A DNA stretch of 64,000 bases. Source: CAWCVR01 sp963799105 (lineage in GTDB: Bacteria; Acidobacteriota; Terriglobia; Bryobacterales; Bryobacteraceae). The stretch spans positions 124,001 through 188,000 of the forward strand of contig CAWCVR010000010.1 in assembly GCA_963799105.1 (NCBI GenBank), given 5' to 3'. The position numbers and the translations under genes are program-made. Shown one piece after another: positions 1-7,798 of this stretch. Position 1 is the stretch's first letter. Each line of letters begins with the position of its first letter. The notes beneath the pieces were generated by a model. It ran no database searches, was not told the origin of the DNA, and was given only the letters and a program-made list of their open reading frames with translations.

Positions 1-1836
1 CGCGGCGCCAATCGAACCCGCCGAAACGCGCAGGTTGGAATACTCGAAGGTGGTGTAGCTCAATCCGAATCCGAAAGGATACTGCGGCTGCCCTTTGAAA
101 TACATGTAGGTGCGGCCCTTGCGAATGTCATAGTCCATCATGGGCGGCAGATCGTCCAGCGACTTCACCCAGGTAGCCGTCAACCGTCCGGCCGGGTTGT
201 AGTCGCCGAACAGCACATCCGCCAGGGCGTTGCCTTCCTCCTGGCTGGAGTGCGCCAGGTGGAGAATGGCGGGCACGTTCTCCTGCACCCAGCCCAGGGC
301 GTAGGGGAAGCTCGAAACCAGCACCACCACGGTCTTCGCGTTGGCCCCTTTCACTCTCCGAATCAGGTTGACCTGCGCCGGGTCCAGGTCGATCTTCTTT
401 CGGTCCACGCCTTCCTTGCCTTCGCTCTCGTTCGCGCACCTGCCGAACTGCATGTTGCAGGTGGGATGGTTGCCCACGAACACGATGGCGGCATCGGACT
501 CGGCGGCCAGGTTGGCGGCGTTGCCGTTATTGTCGTCGGGAGCGAACCGGACCCGCACGTTTGGCCCCACCTTGTTGCGGATTCCTTCGAGCGGCGAGAC
601 GGTATAGGGCGGCATCCCGGCGTACCAGTCGATCAGCACGTCGTTGGCGCTGGGTCCGATCACCGCAATGGAGCGGAGTCTTTTCTTGTCGAGGGGCAGC
701 AGGCCGCCGCTGTTCTTGAGCAGCACGATGGATTCCTGCGTGACCTTCCTGGCCAGCGCCATGTTCTTCTCGCCGAACCAGGGCTCTTCCGTGCCCGCGA
801 TCTTGTCGTAGGGCGACATCCCCTCGGGATCGAACTCGCCCAGCCGCATGCGCATCCGTATATTGCCCCGGATGTTGCGTTCGATGTCGGCTTCGGTGAC
901 CAGGTTCATATCCAGGGCCGCCTTCAACGCGTCGGCGTACCGGTCCAGAAACACCGTGATACCCGCCTTCACGCACCCGGCGACGGCCGCATTGTTGTCC
1001 GGGTAGTAGTGGAACTGCCGCGTGAGATTGGGCAGCGAGCCGGCGTCGGTGCAGACCATCCCGTCGAACTTCCATTCCTTCTCCACGATGTCCCGGATGA
1101 ACGGGGACACGGTGTCGGGGATCTTGTTGACCGCGTTGTAGGACGCCATGAAGGACTGGGCATTCCCCTGCTGGATGCCCATCTGGAACGGAACCAGGTA
1201 GTATTCGCGGAGGTTGCGCTCGTCGAAATCCGACGAGGACCTGGTGCGGCCATCCTCATTGCTGTTGGCCAGGAAGTGCTTCATGGTGGAGGCCGAGAGC
1301 AGGTACTTCGGGTTGTCGCCCTGCATCCCCTGGATAAAACCAACCGACATTTTCCCGACGAAGTACGGATCTTCTCCGAACACCTCTTCGGTGCGGCCCC
1401 AGCGGGGATCGCGGGCCAGGTCCACGTTGGGCGCGCGAATGGCGAGGCCCACCCGGCGGCCATCGTACTTCTTGAAATAGACCCGGGCTTCATACCCCAT
1501 GACGCCCCCGACCTGGCGCATAATCTCCGGGTCCCAGGTTTCCCCCAGGCCGGACGACTGCGGGAAGGTGGTGGCCGTGACGCTTCCGCCGGCTACCCAC
1601 CCCAGCCCGTGCAGTCCCTCGGTCCAATTGGTGAAGGACTTGATTCCCAGCCGCGGGATGGCGGGCTGCATCTGCCCGAGCATGGCGATCTTCTCATCCG
1701 GGGTCAGCCGCGAAACCAGGTCGTCCACTCTCCGCTCGAGCGGCAGGTTGGGATCGCGGAATGGCTCGGCGGCCGGGAGGGTCTGCGCCATCCCGGCAAC
1801 GAGAAGAAGCTGAAGAACAAGTGGCTGGTGTCTCAT
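1..1836 (-). CDS. Glycoside hydrolase family 3 protein (beta-glucosidase/beta-xylosidase type), 3' end outside window
   Basis: Reading the minus strand from the ATG at 1836 gives 612 codons without a stop, running off the window edge. A signal peptide (hydrophobic residues 4-18, then AAEP) is followed by a GH3 N-terminal barrel. 'VCTDAGS' at about residue 264 carries the expected nucleophile Asp (D264). The second GH3 domain follows ('KNSGGLLPLDK', 'IAVIGPSAND'), and the visible end ('PFGFGLSYTTFEYS') is the start of the usual fibronectin-III-like tail. Probable role: periplasmic or extracellular release of terminal beta-linked sugars; the substrate is not decided by sequence. It is divergent from the GH35-like gene at 2371, so the two may degrade the same glycan. 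The start codon lies inside the palindrome CTCATATGAG (1833-1842). Confidence 0.9.
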   Translation of the reverse strand, partial: MRHQPLVLQLLLVAGMAQTLPAAEPFRDPNLPLERRVDDLVSRLTPDEKIAMLGQMQPAIPRLGIKSFTNWTEGLHGLGWVAGGSVTATTFPQSSGLGETWDPEIMRQVGGVMGYEARVYFKKYDGRRVGLAIRAPNVDLARDPRWGRTEEVFGEDPYFVGKMSVGFIQGMQGDNPKYLLSASTMKHFLANSNEDGRTRSSSDFDERNLREYYLVPFQMGIQQGNAQSFMASYNAVNKIPDTVSPFIRDIVEKEWKFDGMVCTDAGSLPNLTRQFHYYPDNNAAVAGCVKAGITVFLDRYADALKAALDMNLVTEADIERNIRGNIRMRMRLGEFDPEGMSPYDKIAGTEEPWFGEKNMALARKVTQESIVLLKNSGGLLPLDKKRLRSIAVIGPSANDVLIDWYAGMPPYTVSPLEGIRNKVGPNVRVRFAPDDNNGNAANLAAESDAAIVFVGNHPTCNMQFGRCANESEGKEGVDRKKIDLDPAQVNLIRRVKGANAKTVVVLVSSFPYALGWVQENVPAILHLAHSSQEEGNALADVLFGDYNPAGRLTATWVKSLDDLPPMMDYDIRKGRTYMYFKGQPQYPFGFGLSYTTFEYSNLRVSAGSIGAA

Positions 1837-1889
1837 ATGAGTTTGTTCAGAATACGCATATCACATATCGCCATCTACTGCCCGCCGCG

Positions 1890-2265
1890 CCGGTCTTATG
1901 TACCACTACCTGTCAAATTCTTCGCGCGCCGCGACGATTTTATGTGCTACTACCTGTCAAATTCTTCGCGCGCCGCAACGGTTTTATGTGGGGCAGGCTG
2001 GCAGCCTGCGGCCGATTGCGGGTGCCCTATGGGCGCGGCCCGGCGAGCGGAGCTCGCCTGCGCGCGAGACGATCTGGCCCCCGGCAGCCCGGAATATCCC
2101 GCGCGGTTGGGTTGCGGCTCTGCCGCTCTGCGGGGCAGATTTTCAACCTGCGGCCGATTTTTAATCGGCCCGGCGAACGAAGCTCGCCCGCGCGCGAGAC
2201 GAGCCGCCCCCCGCCAGCCCGGCACATCCCCCGCGGTTTGATCGCGGCCCGGCTGGCGACCAGCC
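1890..2265. repeat. Dispersed composite repeat, locus A (44-bp tandem unit plus palindromic module)
   Basis: This fills most of the 534-bp gap between the two glycosidase genes. Two tandem copies of a 44-bp unit with core CTACCTGTCAAATTCTTCGC run from about 1895 to 1989. Next comes a module beginning GGGCAGGCTGGCAGCCTGCG with self-complementary stretches (CCGGCGAGCGGAGCTCGCC), and a diverged second copy of that module from about 2130. The same modules recur in the opposite orientation near 14,970-15,235 and 43,370-43,570. No convincing gene lies here; the long + strand reading frames across it are antisense or repeat-driven. Confidence 0.8.
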
Positions 2266-2370
2266 GGAAGCCAGGCCGTCAACCCGCCCCACATCGGTCC
2301 GGCGAAGCCACTTCCGCCCCTCGCAGCCCGCCAGACCCACGTTCCCAGGCGTAAGATAAGAGGACAAACC

Positions 2371-4035
2371 ATGAAACTCACTTCCGCCATACTGGCCGCT
2401 TTGATGGCCGCGGGCGCCGCCGTTGCGCTCCAGGCCCAGGTTAAGGAGCGCCCGCTTCCCCGCATCGTGAAGAAGGACGGACGCTTCGCCCTGTTCGTGG
2501 ACGACGCGCCTTATCTGATGTTGGGCGCGCAGACGCACAACTCCAGCGCCTGGCCGGCCGTGCTCCCGAAGGTCTGGCCCGCCATGGAGTACCTGAACGT
2601 CAATACCGTCGAGACGCCGGTTTACTGGGAACAGATCGAACCGAAGCAAGGCCAGTTCGACTTCACCGTGGTCGACGCGCTCCTCGCCGGGGCCCGTCAG
2701 CATAACCTGCGCCTGGTGCTCCTGTGGTTCGGCACCTGGAAGAACGGCAGCCAGCACTACATGCCCGAGTGGATGAAACTCGATCCCGCCCGCTACCCCC
2801 ACATGGTCGACAAGAACGGGCGCCCCGTGGACTCGCCGTCGCCCCACGCGGCGGCATCGCTCCAGAACGATAAGACCGCCTTCACGGCGTTCATGCGGCA
2901 TCTCAAGGAAGCCGACCCGCAACGCACCGTGATCATGGTCCAGGTGGAGAACGAACCCGGCACCTGGGGCAGCCAACGGGATTACTCGCCGGAGGCGCAG
3001 AAACTCTTCGAAGCGCCGGTGCCGCCCGAGGTCCTCGCCGCCATGGGCGTGAAGCCCGCTACGCCGCCCCAGAGCTGGCAGGAAGCCTTCGGCCCGGAAG
3101 CCGAAGTTAACTTCCACGCCTGGTCGGTTGCGAAATATGTCGGGCAGGTCGCCGCCGCGGGAAAGACCGCCTATCCGCTGCCGATGTACGCCAACGCGGC
3201 TTTGCGCGACCCGCTCAAACCGGGCGCTCCGGGCACCTATGAAAGCGGCGGCCCCACCGACAACGTGCTCTCCATCTGGAAGGTCGCGGCGCCGGCGCTG
3301 GACGTTCTGGCGCCCGACAATTACACCAACAACCCCGAGGCGTATCTGAAGGTGCTGGATCTCTACCACCGCGACGATAACCCCCTGTTCGTGCCCGAGA
3401 CCGGCGGCAATACCAACACCCGCTTCTTCTTCTCGGCACTCGGTCTCCAGACCATCGGATTCTCCCCCTTCGGGATGGACTACACCCGCGCCTCTGCCGA
3501 TCCCAAGGCCCGCGAAGAGTTCCTCACTCCCTGGGCCATGAACTACCGGTTGATCGGCCCCATGATGCGCGACATCGCCCGCCTCAATTTCGAAGGCAAG
3601 TTGCAGGCCGTGGCCGAGAAGAAGGGCACGCCCACGCAGACTCTTCCGTTCGGAGCGTGGAGCGCCACCGTCTCTTACGGAGACAGGCGCAACAGTGGCG
3701 CCACCGGGAACGCCGAGCCTACCGGCCGCGCCCTGGTCGCCCAACTGAAGGACAACCAGTTCCTGGTGGCGGGATTCTCCTGCCGCGTCGATTTTCGCCC
3801 CGCCGGCACCGAGCGGCAACGCAAGTCCCAGCAGATCGTGGAAGGAACCGGACAGACGCCCTCGGCCATGATCGAGGGCATTTGGCAGCACCGCCAGTTC
3901 CTCAAAGTCGAAGAGGGAACCTACGTGAACGGCGCTTTCAAGTTCCTGCGTATCTGGAATGGAGACGAGACGGACTGGGGGCTGAGTTTCGGAACCGAGC
4001 CGCTGGTGCTGCGCGTCTCGCTGGCCGCGTATTAG
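2371..4035 (+). CDS. Secreted GH35-like beta-galactosidase (DUF5597-type)
   Basis: A 554-residue protein with a signal peptide (residues 1-22, ending LQAQ), after AGAGGA seven bases before the ATG. It has the (beta/alpha)8 fold signature of clan GH-A beta-galactosidases. 'FALFVDDAPYLMLGAQ' opens the barrel, the general acid is in 'VQVENEPG' (E195) and the likely nucleophile in 'LFVPETGG' (E343). The C-terminal 200 residues resemble the DUF5597 beta-sandwich that follows GH35-like domains. It probably removes terminal galactose from plant or microbial polysaccharides in the periplasm. Divergent from the GH3 gene. The family assignment is from motif recognition; a GH42-like assignment is the main alternative. 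Confidence 0.82.
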   Translation: MKLTSAILAALMAAGAAVALQAQVKERPLPRIVKKDGRFALFVDDAPYLMLGAQTHNSSAWPAVLPKVWPAMEYLNVNTVETPVYWEQIEPKQGQFDFTVVDALLAGARQHNLRLVLLWFGTWKNGSQHYMPEWMKLDPARYPHMVDKNGRPVDSPSPHAAASLQNDKTAFTAFMRHLKEADPQRTVIMVQVENEPGTWGSQRDYSPEAQKLFEAPVPPEVLAAMGVKPATPPQSWQEAFGPEAEVNFHAWSVAKYVGQVAAAGKTAYPLPMYANAALRDPLKPGAPGTYESGGPTDNVLSIWKVAAPALDVLAPDNYTNNPEAYLKVLDLYHRDDNPLFVPETGGNTNTRFFFSALGLQTIGFSPFGMDYTRASADPKAREEFLTPWAMNYRLIGPMMRDIARLNFEGKLQAVAEKKGTPTQTLPFGAWSATVSYGDRRNSGATGNAEPTGRALVAQLKDNQFLVAGFSCRVDFRPAGTERQRKSQQIVEGTGQTPSAMIEGIWQHRQFLKVEEGTYVNGAFKFLRIWNGDETDWGLSFGTEPLVLRVSLAAY

Positions 4036-4078
4036 CGAGCCGGCCGCCGCGCGTGTCACCGGACAACCATCCTCCTGC

Positions 4079-4084
4079 TACAAT
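4079..4084 (+). promoter_or_regulatory. -10 element TACAAT close to the start codon of the 4097 gene
   Basis: TACAAT stands out in very GC-rich DNA. Its predicted +1 (about 4091) lies only six bases before the ATG at 4097, so the leader would be extremely short. No good -35 is visible at 16-18 bp. Confidence 0.4.
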
Positions 4085-4096
4085 CGGGACACCAGG

Positions 4097-4846
4097 ATGA
4101 GCACCGATCCGGAACGCCCGCGAGTGACAGTCGAGGAACTGGCGTCGCGCTTTCGCGGCGAGATGATTCCGATCACCGGCAAGTTTTCGTACTTCTCCAC
4201 CTTGCCGGTGGCGGAAGAGGACTTGCGGCAGTACTTGAACGATCCCATCGCGGCACTCTCTCCGGCGATTCTCGCCGTGCTGCCGGGCGTGGGGATCATT
4301 CTCGCCCCCTACCTCGAGAAAGCCAACGGCAAGGGCGGCGACACGGTGACGTTCGAGCGGCCGGCGGAAGTGCGCTACATCCCGCGGTCGCGATGGGACG
4401 TGGACCAGACGGCGTTTCTGGCTCTGGCCATCAAGGAAATCGAGATGGCCGATTACCACTACCAGTTCTACAACGGGCTGTCCGGACTGGTGGCCGACCG
4501 CTGGACGCCGGAGATGCAGGAGCGTTTCTTCCGCGCCATCCGCGAGGAACTCAATGCCGAGGTGCATGGCGAAGTGGACGAGAAGAGCTGGCACCTGAAG
4601 CAGGCGCTGGTGCGCCGGCAAACCAACGTCCGCAGAGAGACGAAGATGTTCCGCGAATACGCCCGCCAGGCGTTCGAGGATACCTTGACGCTGTACCTGC
4701 ACGGCACGTGCTGCGATATCGACGTCGACACCGGGCCGCGGCAGATGCCCAGCCGGTATCTGCGGCGCCGGCTGGAATTGCTGATCTCGCTGTTCCCGCC
4801 GCCCGAAGGGTACGCCGTGCTGCCGGAGCAGTTGAAGAGCCGTTAG
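4097..4846 (+). CDS. Conserved hypothetical protein, 249 aa
   Basis: I do not recognise the family. The protein is acidic to neutral, without a signal peptide. It has one hydrophobic stretch at residues 55-73 ('SPAILAVLPGVGIILAPYL'), followed by a long mostly helical region rich in charged and aromatic residues. Codon use and the AT-rich -10 just upstream support a real gene. It begins 61 bases after the GH35-like gene but with its own promoter candidate, so co-transcription is uncertain. A soluble or peripherally membrane-bound protein is the most that can be said. Confidence 0.7.
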   Translation: MSTDPERPRVTVEELASRFRGEMIPITGKFSYFSTLPVAEEDLRQYLNDPIAALSPAILAVLPGVGIILAPYLEKANGKGGDTVTFERPAEVRYIPRSRWDVDQTAFLALAIKEIEMADYHYQFYNGLSGLVADRWTPEMQERFFRAIREELNAEVHGEVDEKSWHLKQALVRRQTNVRRETKMFREYARQAFEDTLTLYLHGTCCDIDVDTGPRQMPSRYLRRRLELLISLFPPPEGYAVLPEQLKSR

Positions 4847-5213
4847 GGCGGCAGCCGGTAGCCACCGCGTCCAGTCCCGGGCAGTCCGCCAGTCGTCTTC
4901 CCGGAGTTCGCGCGGCAAGAACGGCGGAACCCCGCGGCCTTCGCTTCCACCCCGCCGGATAATTTCCCGTTCGGGAGGACGCGGCCAACCCGGAGCCTGC
5001 GCCGGGGGGCAACCCCGCGAAACCGCTCAACCACTCCACGCCGTCCGGCCTTCTTCTCCTGTGTACCCCACGCATCGTTTACAATAGATGGGAGAAGCTG
5101 ATATCCGGGCCAGTTCCGGCAACAGATTCGTGTAAGGCAAAGGAAAGGGAAACGACTCTGCGCCGATTCCGCTCGATCCGACGATTCCGCTATCCGCGGC
5201 TCCGGGAGACCGC
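4847..5213. other. Intergenic region with a TACAAT -10 for the O-antigen ligase gene
   Basis: In 367 bases no gene is seen. The only regulatory-looking element is TACAAT at 5080-5085, within a locally AT-richer stretch. It would give a leader of about 120 bases to the gene at 5214. A GGGAG at about 5205 precedes the GTG start of that gene. Confidence 0.5.
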
Positions 5214-6563
5214 GTGATCCCGCAGCCGGCCCGGGATTGGACCGGATTCGCGGGCGCGCGAGCTGCGGATCGGGGCGCAACGCAGCTTGTTTCGAGCCGG
5301 TTTGACCCACTCGTCCGGATGTCTTTCTACCTGGGACTGGGTACTCTCTTCCTGGAGTTCAGTGTCCTGCCCCAGGTGTTAGCCTATGTTTTCCAAGTCA
5401 GGCTGTTCCTGTTGTACCTGATCGCCATCCCGGCCATCCTGGCCATGGTTGCCAGCGGCGGATTGCGGAGGTGCTTTCGCGCCAGGCCGGCGTACTACTG
5501 GACGGGTTTTGGCTGCTGGATAGGCTTGGCGGCTCCCTTCAGCACATGGCCCGGCGGTTCGGTCCTGGCATGTTTCGATTACTGGAGGACCACGCTGATC
5601 ATACTGTTTGTCGCCGGGGCGCTGATTGTCGATTGGAGCGACGTCAGAAAGGTGATGTACATGATCGCGGCCTCGGCCGTCGTCAACATCCTCTGCGCCC
5701 GCTTCCTTCGAATGGACTTGGGCGAACGGACCGGTGTGGCGTTGGGAACGATCGGCAATCCGAACGACTATGCCGGGCACCTTCTGCTGGTGCTGCCGTT
5801 CTTGCTGTGGATTGTGCTCTCGGGCAAAGTGGTCCTGAGAATCGTTGCGCTGGGGTTCGTCGGCACCGGAGTGTACCTGATTCTCGGCACCGCCTCTCGC
5901 GGCGCCCTGCTCGGACTGGCGGCTGAGGTGGTTTTCTTTGCGATCATGGCCTCCGGACGTCAAAAGGCCGCGCTGGTGCTGGTTGGACCCATCGCCGCGA
6001 TGGTTCTCCTGGCAACCGTGCCCCCCGCATCGTGGCGCCGCCTGGCGGAGATGTGGTTCAACGCGGCCAAGACCGCCGAGTCCGCCGAGGCGCTGGAATC
6101 GTCCGAGGCTCGCCAGTACTTGTTGAGAACCAGCATCCGGTACACGTTCGAACGTCCCCTGTTCGGCGTGGGATTCGAACAGTTCGCCTCTTATGAATCC
6201 GGGCGCGAGCGTGTGGTCGGAACGCATGGGTACGGGCATGAAACGCACAATTCCTTCATGCAGGCGGCGGTGGAATGCGGGATTCCGGGATTCCTTCTTT
6301 TTACCGGCGGCATTGTGTTGACGCTTCTGCTCCTGTACAAGACCTTTCGGCAGGCGCGCCGCCGGCCCGACTGTCAGGACATCCGCGTTGCGGTTTTCTG
6401 TATCATGCTCGGGATGGCCGGGTTCATCGTCGCCATCACGTTTCTGAATTTCGCGTATTTCTTCTACCTTCCGGTCATGGGCGGCCTGGCAACCGGCGTG
6501 TGGATCGCCGCGCAGCGTGAATTCCAGCTCCGCGGCGCGGCCTTGGATGCCGGCGCCGCCTGA
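5214..6563 (+). CDS. O-antigen ligase / polymerase-like membrane protein (Wzy_C family)
   Basis: A polytopic inner-membrane protein (449 residues from the GTG at 5214; an internal ATG at 5319 is possible and would remove a non-hydrophobic 35-residue leader). About ten hydrophobic segments are visible. The Wzy_C hallmarks are present: 'GTASRGALLGL' in a membrane segment, then a large periplasmic loop containing 'TFERPLFGVGFEQF' and 'HETHNSFMQAAVECG'. Such proteins join or polymerise lipid-linked glycans on the periplasmic face. The two following genes (methyltransferase, deacetylase fusion) fit a surface-polysaccharide locus. Ligase versus polymerase cannot be decided from sequence. Confidence 0.85.
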   Translation: MIPQPARDWTGFAGARAADRGATQLVSSRFDPLVRMSFYLGLGTLFLEFSVLPQVLAYVFQVRLFLLYLIAIPAILAMVASGGLRRCFRARPAYYWTGFGCWIGLAAPFSTWPGGSVLACFDYWRTTLIILFVAGALIVDWSDVRKVMYMIAASAVVNILCARFLRMDLGERTGVALGTIGNPNDYAGHLLLVLPFLLWIVLSGKVVLRIVALGFVGTGVYLILGTASRGALLGLAAEVVFFAIMASGRQKAALVLVGPIAAMVLLATVPPASWRRLAEMWFNAAKTAESAEALESSEARQYLLRTSIRYTFERPLFGVGFEQFASYESGRERVVGTHGYGHETHNSFMQAAVECGIPGFLLFTGGIVLTLLLLYKTFRQARRRPDCQDIRVAVFCIMLGMAGFIVAITFLNFAYFFYLPVMGGLATGVWIAAQREFQLRGAALDAGAA

Positions 6564-6651
6564 AGCCCCGCCGCCGTCATGGCCCTCCCGGAGAGATTTG
6601 GCCGGCCTGCCGCCCGGGCGATTCGCCGTGGGCCGCCGGTTGGAGGCACGT

Positions 6652-6657
6652 TATAAT
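6652..6657 (+). promoter_or_regulatory. Consensus -10 TATAAT for the methyltransferase gene
   Basis: Perfect TATAAT; predicted +1 about 6664, four bases before the ATG at 6668. The mRNA would be almost leaderless. No clear -35. Confidence 0.5.
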
Positions 6658-6667
6658 CGGCACTAGG

Positions 6668-7651
6668 ATGGAACCCGAAGCGATCATCGGACAAATCATG
6701 GAGCGTCATGGAGGGCAGAGCACCCTCGCGGAGTTTCATCATGCCGTGAACGTTACTTTCCATGAGTTCGAGTCCGAGGTCTACGACCGGGAACACGCCG
6801 ACATGTGGGGAAGTCTTCCCCGCCAGTTCGCGCTGCTGGTGGAGGACTGGCTGGCCGCCGACCCGGCCCCGCCCGCTCGAATCCGGCTCCTGGACATCGG
6901 CTGTGGCACCGGGCTGGCGACCGACTCCCTCCTCAAAACCCGCGCCGGAGCCGCGGTCGAATCCGTCCATCTCCTCGACACTTCCCCGTCCATGCTCCGC
7001 CGCGCTTCCGAGCGCGCTTGCCAGTGGAAAGTGCCGGTGACGCGCCAGGAGGGACTTCTCGACTCCGTCTCCGGCGAGAAGCGCTTCGACCTCATCGTCA
7101 CCTGCTCCGTCTTGCACCACATACCGCAACTGGAGCCGTTCTTGAACACCGTCCGCAAACTACAGGCCGATGGCGGCGTCTTCCTCCATCTGCAGGATCC
7201 GAACGCCGATTGCATCGACGATCCCGAACTGCTCCAGCGCACGTCGAAATACTCCCGGCGCCTTCTTCCGAAGTGGGCCTGCCGCTTCACTCCGCGGCGT
7301 GTCCTGGAGCGCCTGCGCCGCGAGCTGACCGGGACACAAGGGCAGGACTGCGTCTCGAAAACCAACCGCGCTCTCGTGGAGAGAGGCATCGTCAAAACTC
7401 CGCTCACCGTCCAGGAACTGTACTCGATCACCGACATTCACGTTCAGGACGGCGGCATCTCGATTGCCCGCATGAAATCCTGGCTGCCCGGCTACGACTG
7501 TCTCTCGCAAAGGTCCTATAACTTCATGGGCGAGCTGTCAAGCATGCTGCCCCCGCGTTGGCGCAAGCTGGAAGACGATCTCATTGCGGCCAAGGCGCTC
7601 AACGGACTTCACACGGGAGCCATCTGGAAACTGCGGCCCGCTGCGAAGTAG
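6668..7651 (+). CDS. SAM-dependent class I methyltransferase
   Basis: A 327-residue cytoplasmic protein. Motif I 'LLDIGCGTG' (about residues 74-82) binds S-adenosylmethionine. An acidic motif II follows ('VHLLDTSPSML'), then 'FDLIVTCSVLHHIPQ', the typical post-I/motif IV region. The C-terminal 140 residues are less conserved and may bind the acceptor. It lies between an O-antigen-ligase-like gene and a formyltransferase/deacetylase fusion, so a role in capping or decorating a surface glycan is reasonable but inferred. The start is set by TATAAT immediately upstream. Confidence 0.82.
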   Translation: MEPEAIIGQIMERHGGQSTLAEFHHAVNVTFHEFESEVYDREHADMWGSLPRQFALLVEDWLAADPAPPARIRLLDIGCGTGLATDSLLKTRAGAAVESVHLLDTSPSMLRRASERACQWKVPVTRQEGLLDSVSGEKRFDLIVTCSVLHHIPQLEPFLNTVRKLQADGGVFLHLQDPNADCIDDPELLQRTSKYSRRLLPKWACRFTPRRVLERLRRELTGTQGQDCVSKTNRALVERGIVKTPLTVQELYSITDIHVQDGGISIARMKSWLPGYDCLSQRSYNFMGELSSMLPPRWRKLEDDLIAAKALNGLHTGAIWKLRPAAK

Positions 7652-7743
7652 GGCCGCCTCGGCGGTTGCGCCGGACGAAGCTCCGTCCACGAACCGCCGG
7701 ATAGCCGGAGCGGCGTGGAAGTAGGGCATCTCGGCGTCTGCAT

Positions 7744-7749
7744 TACAAT
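7744..7749 (+). promoter_or_regulatory. -10 element TACAAT upstream of the formyltransferase-deacetylase gene
   Basis: TACAAT in GC-rich surroundings, about 50 bases before the GTG start at 7799; predicted +1 about 7756. Confidence 0.4.
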
Positions 7750-7798
7750 GGCAAATGCCCCCCCGGCACATAGGCGCCGAAACCCCTGCGGAGGATAC

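Noticed and set aside
250..2241. 663-residue + strand reading frame over the GH3 gene
   Set aside because: The minus strand encodes GH3 with signal peptide and catalytic motif; the + frame has no recognisable domain and runs into the dispersed repeat.
2161..4059. 632-residue minus strand frame over the beta-galactosidase
   Set aside because: Shadow of a well-supported gene; no ribosome site or domain.
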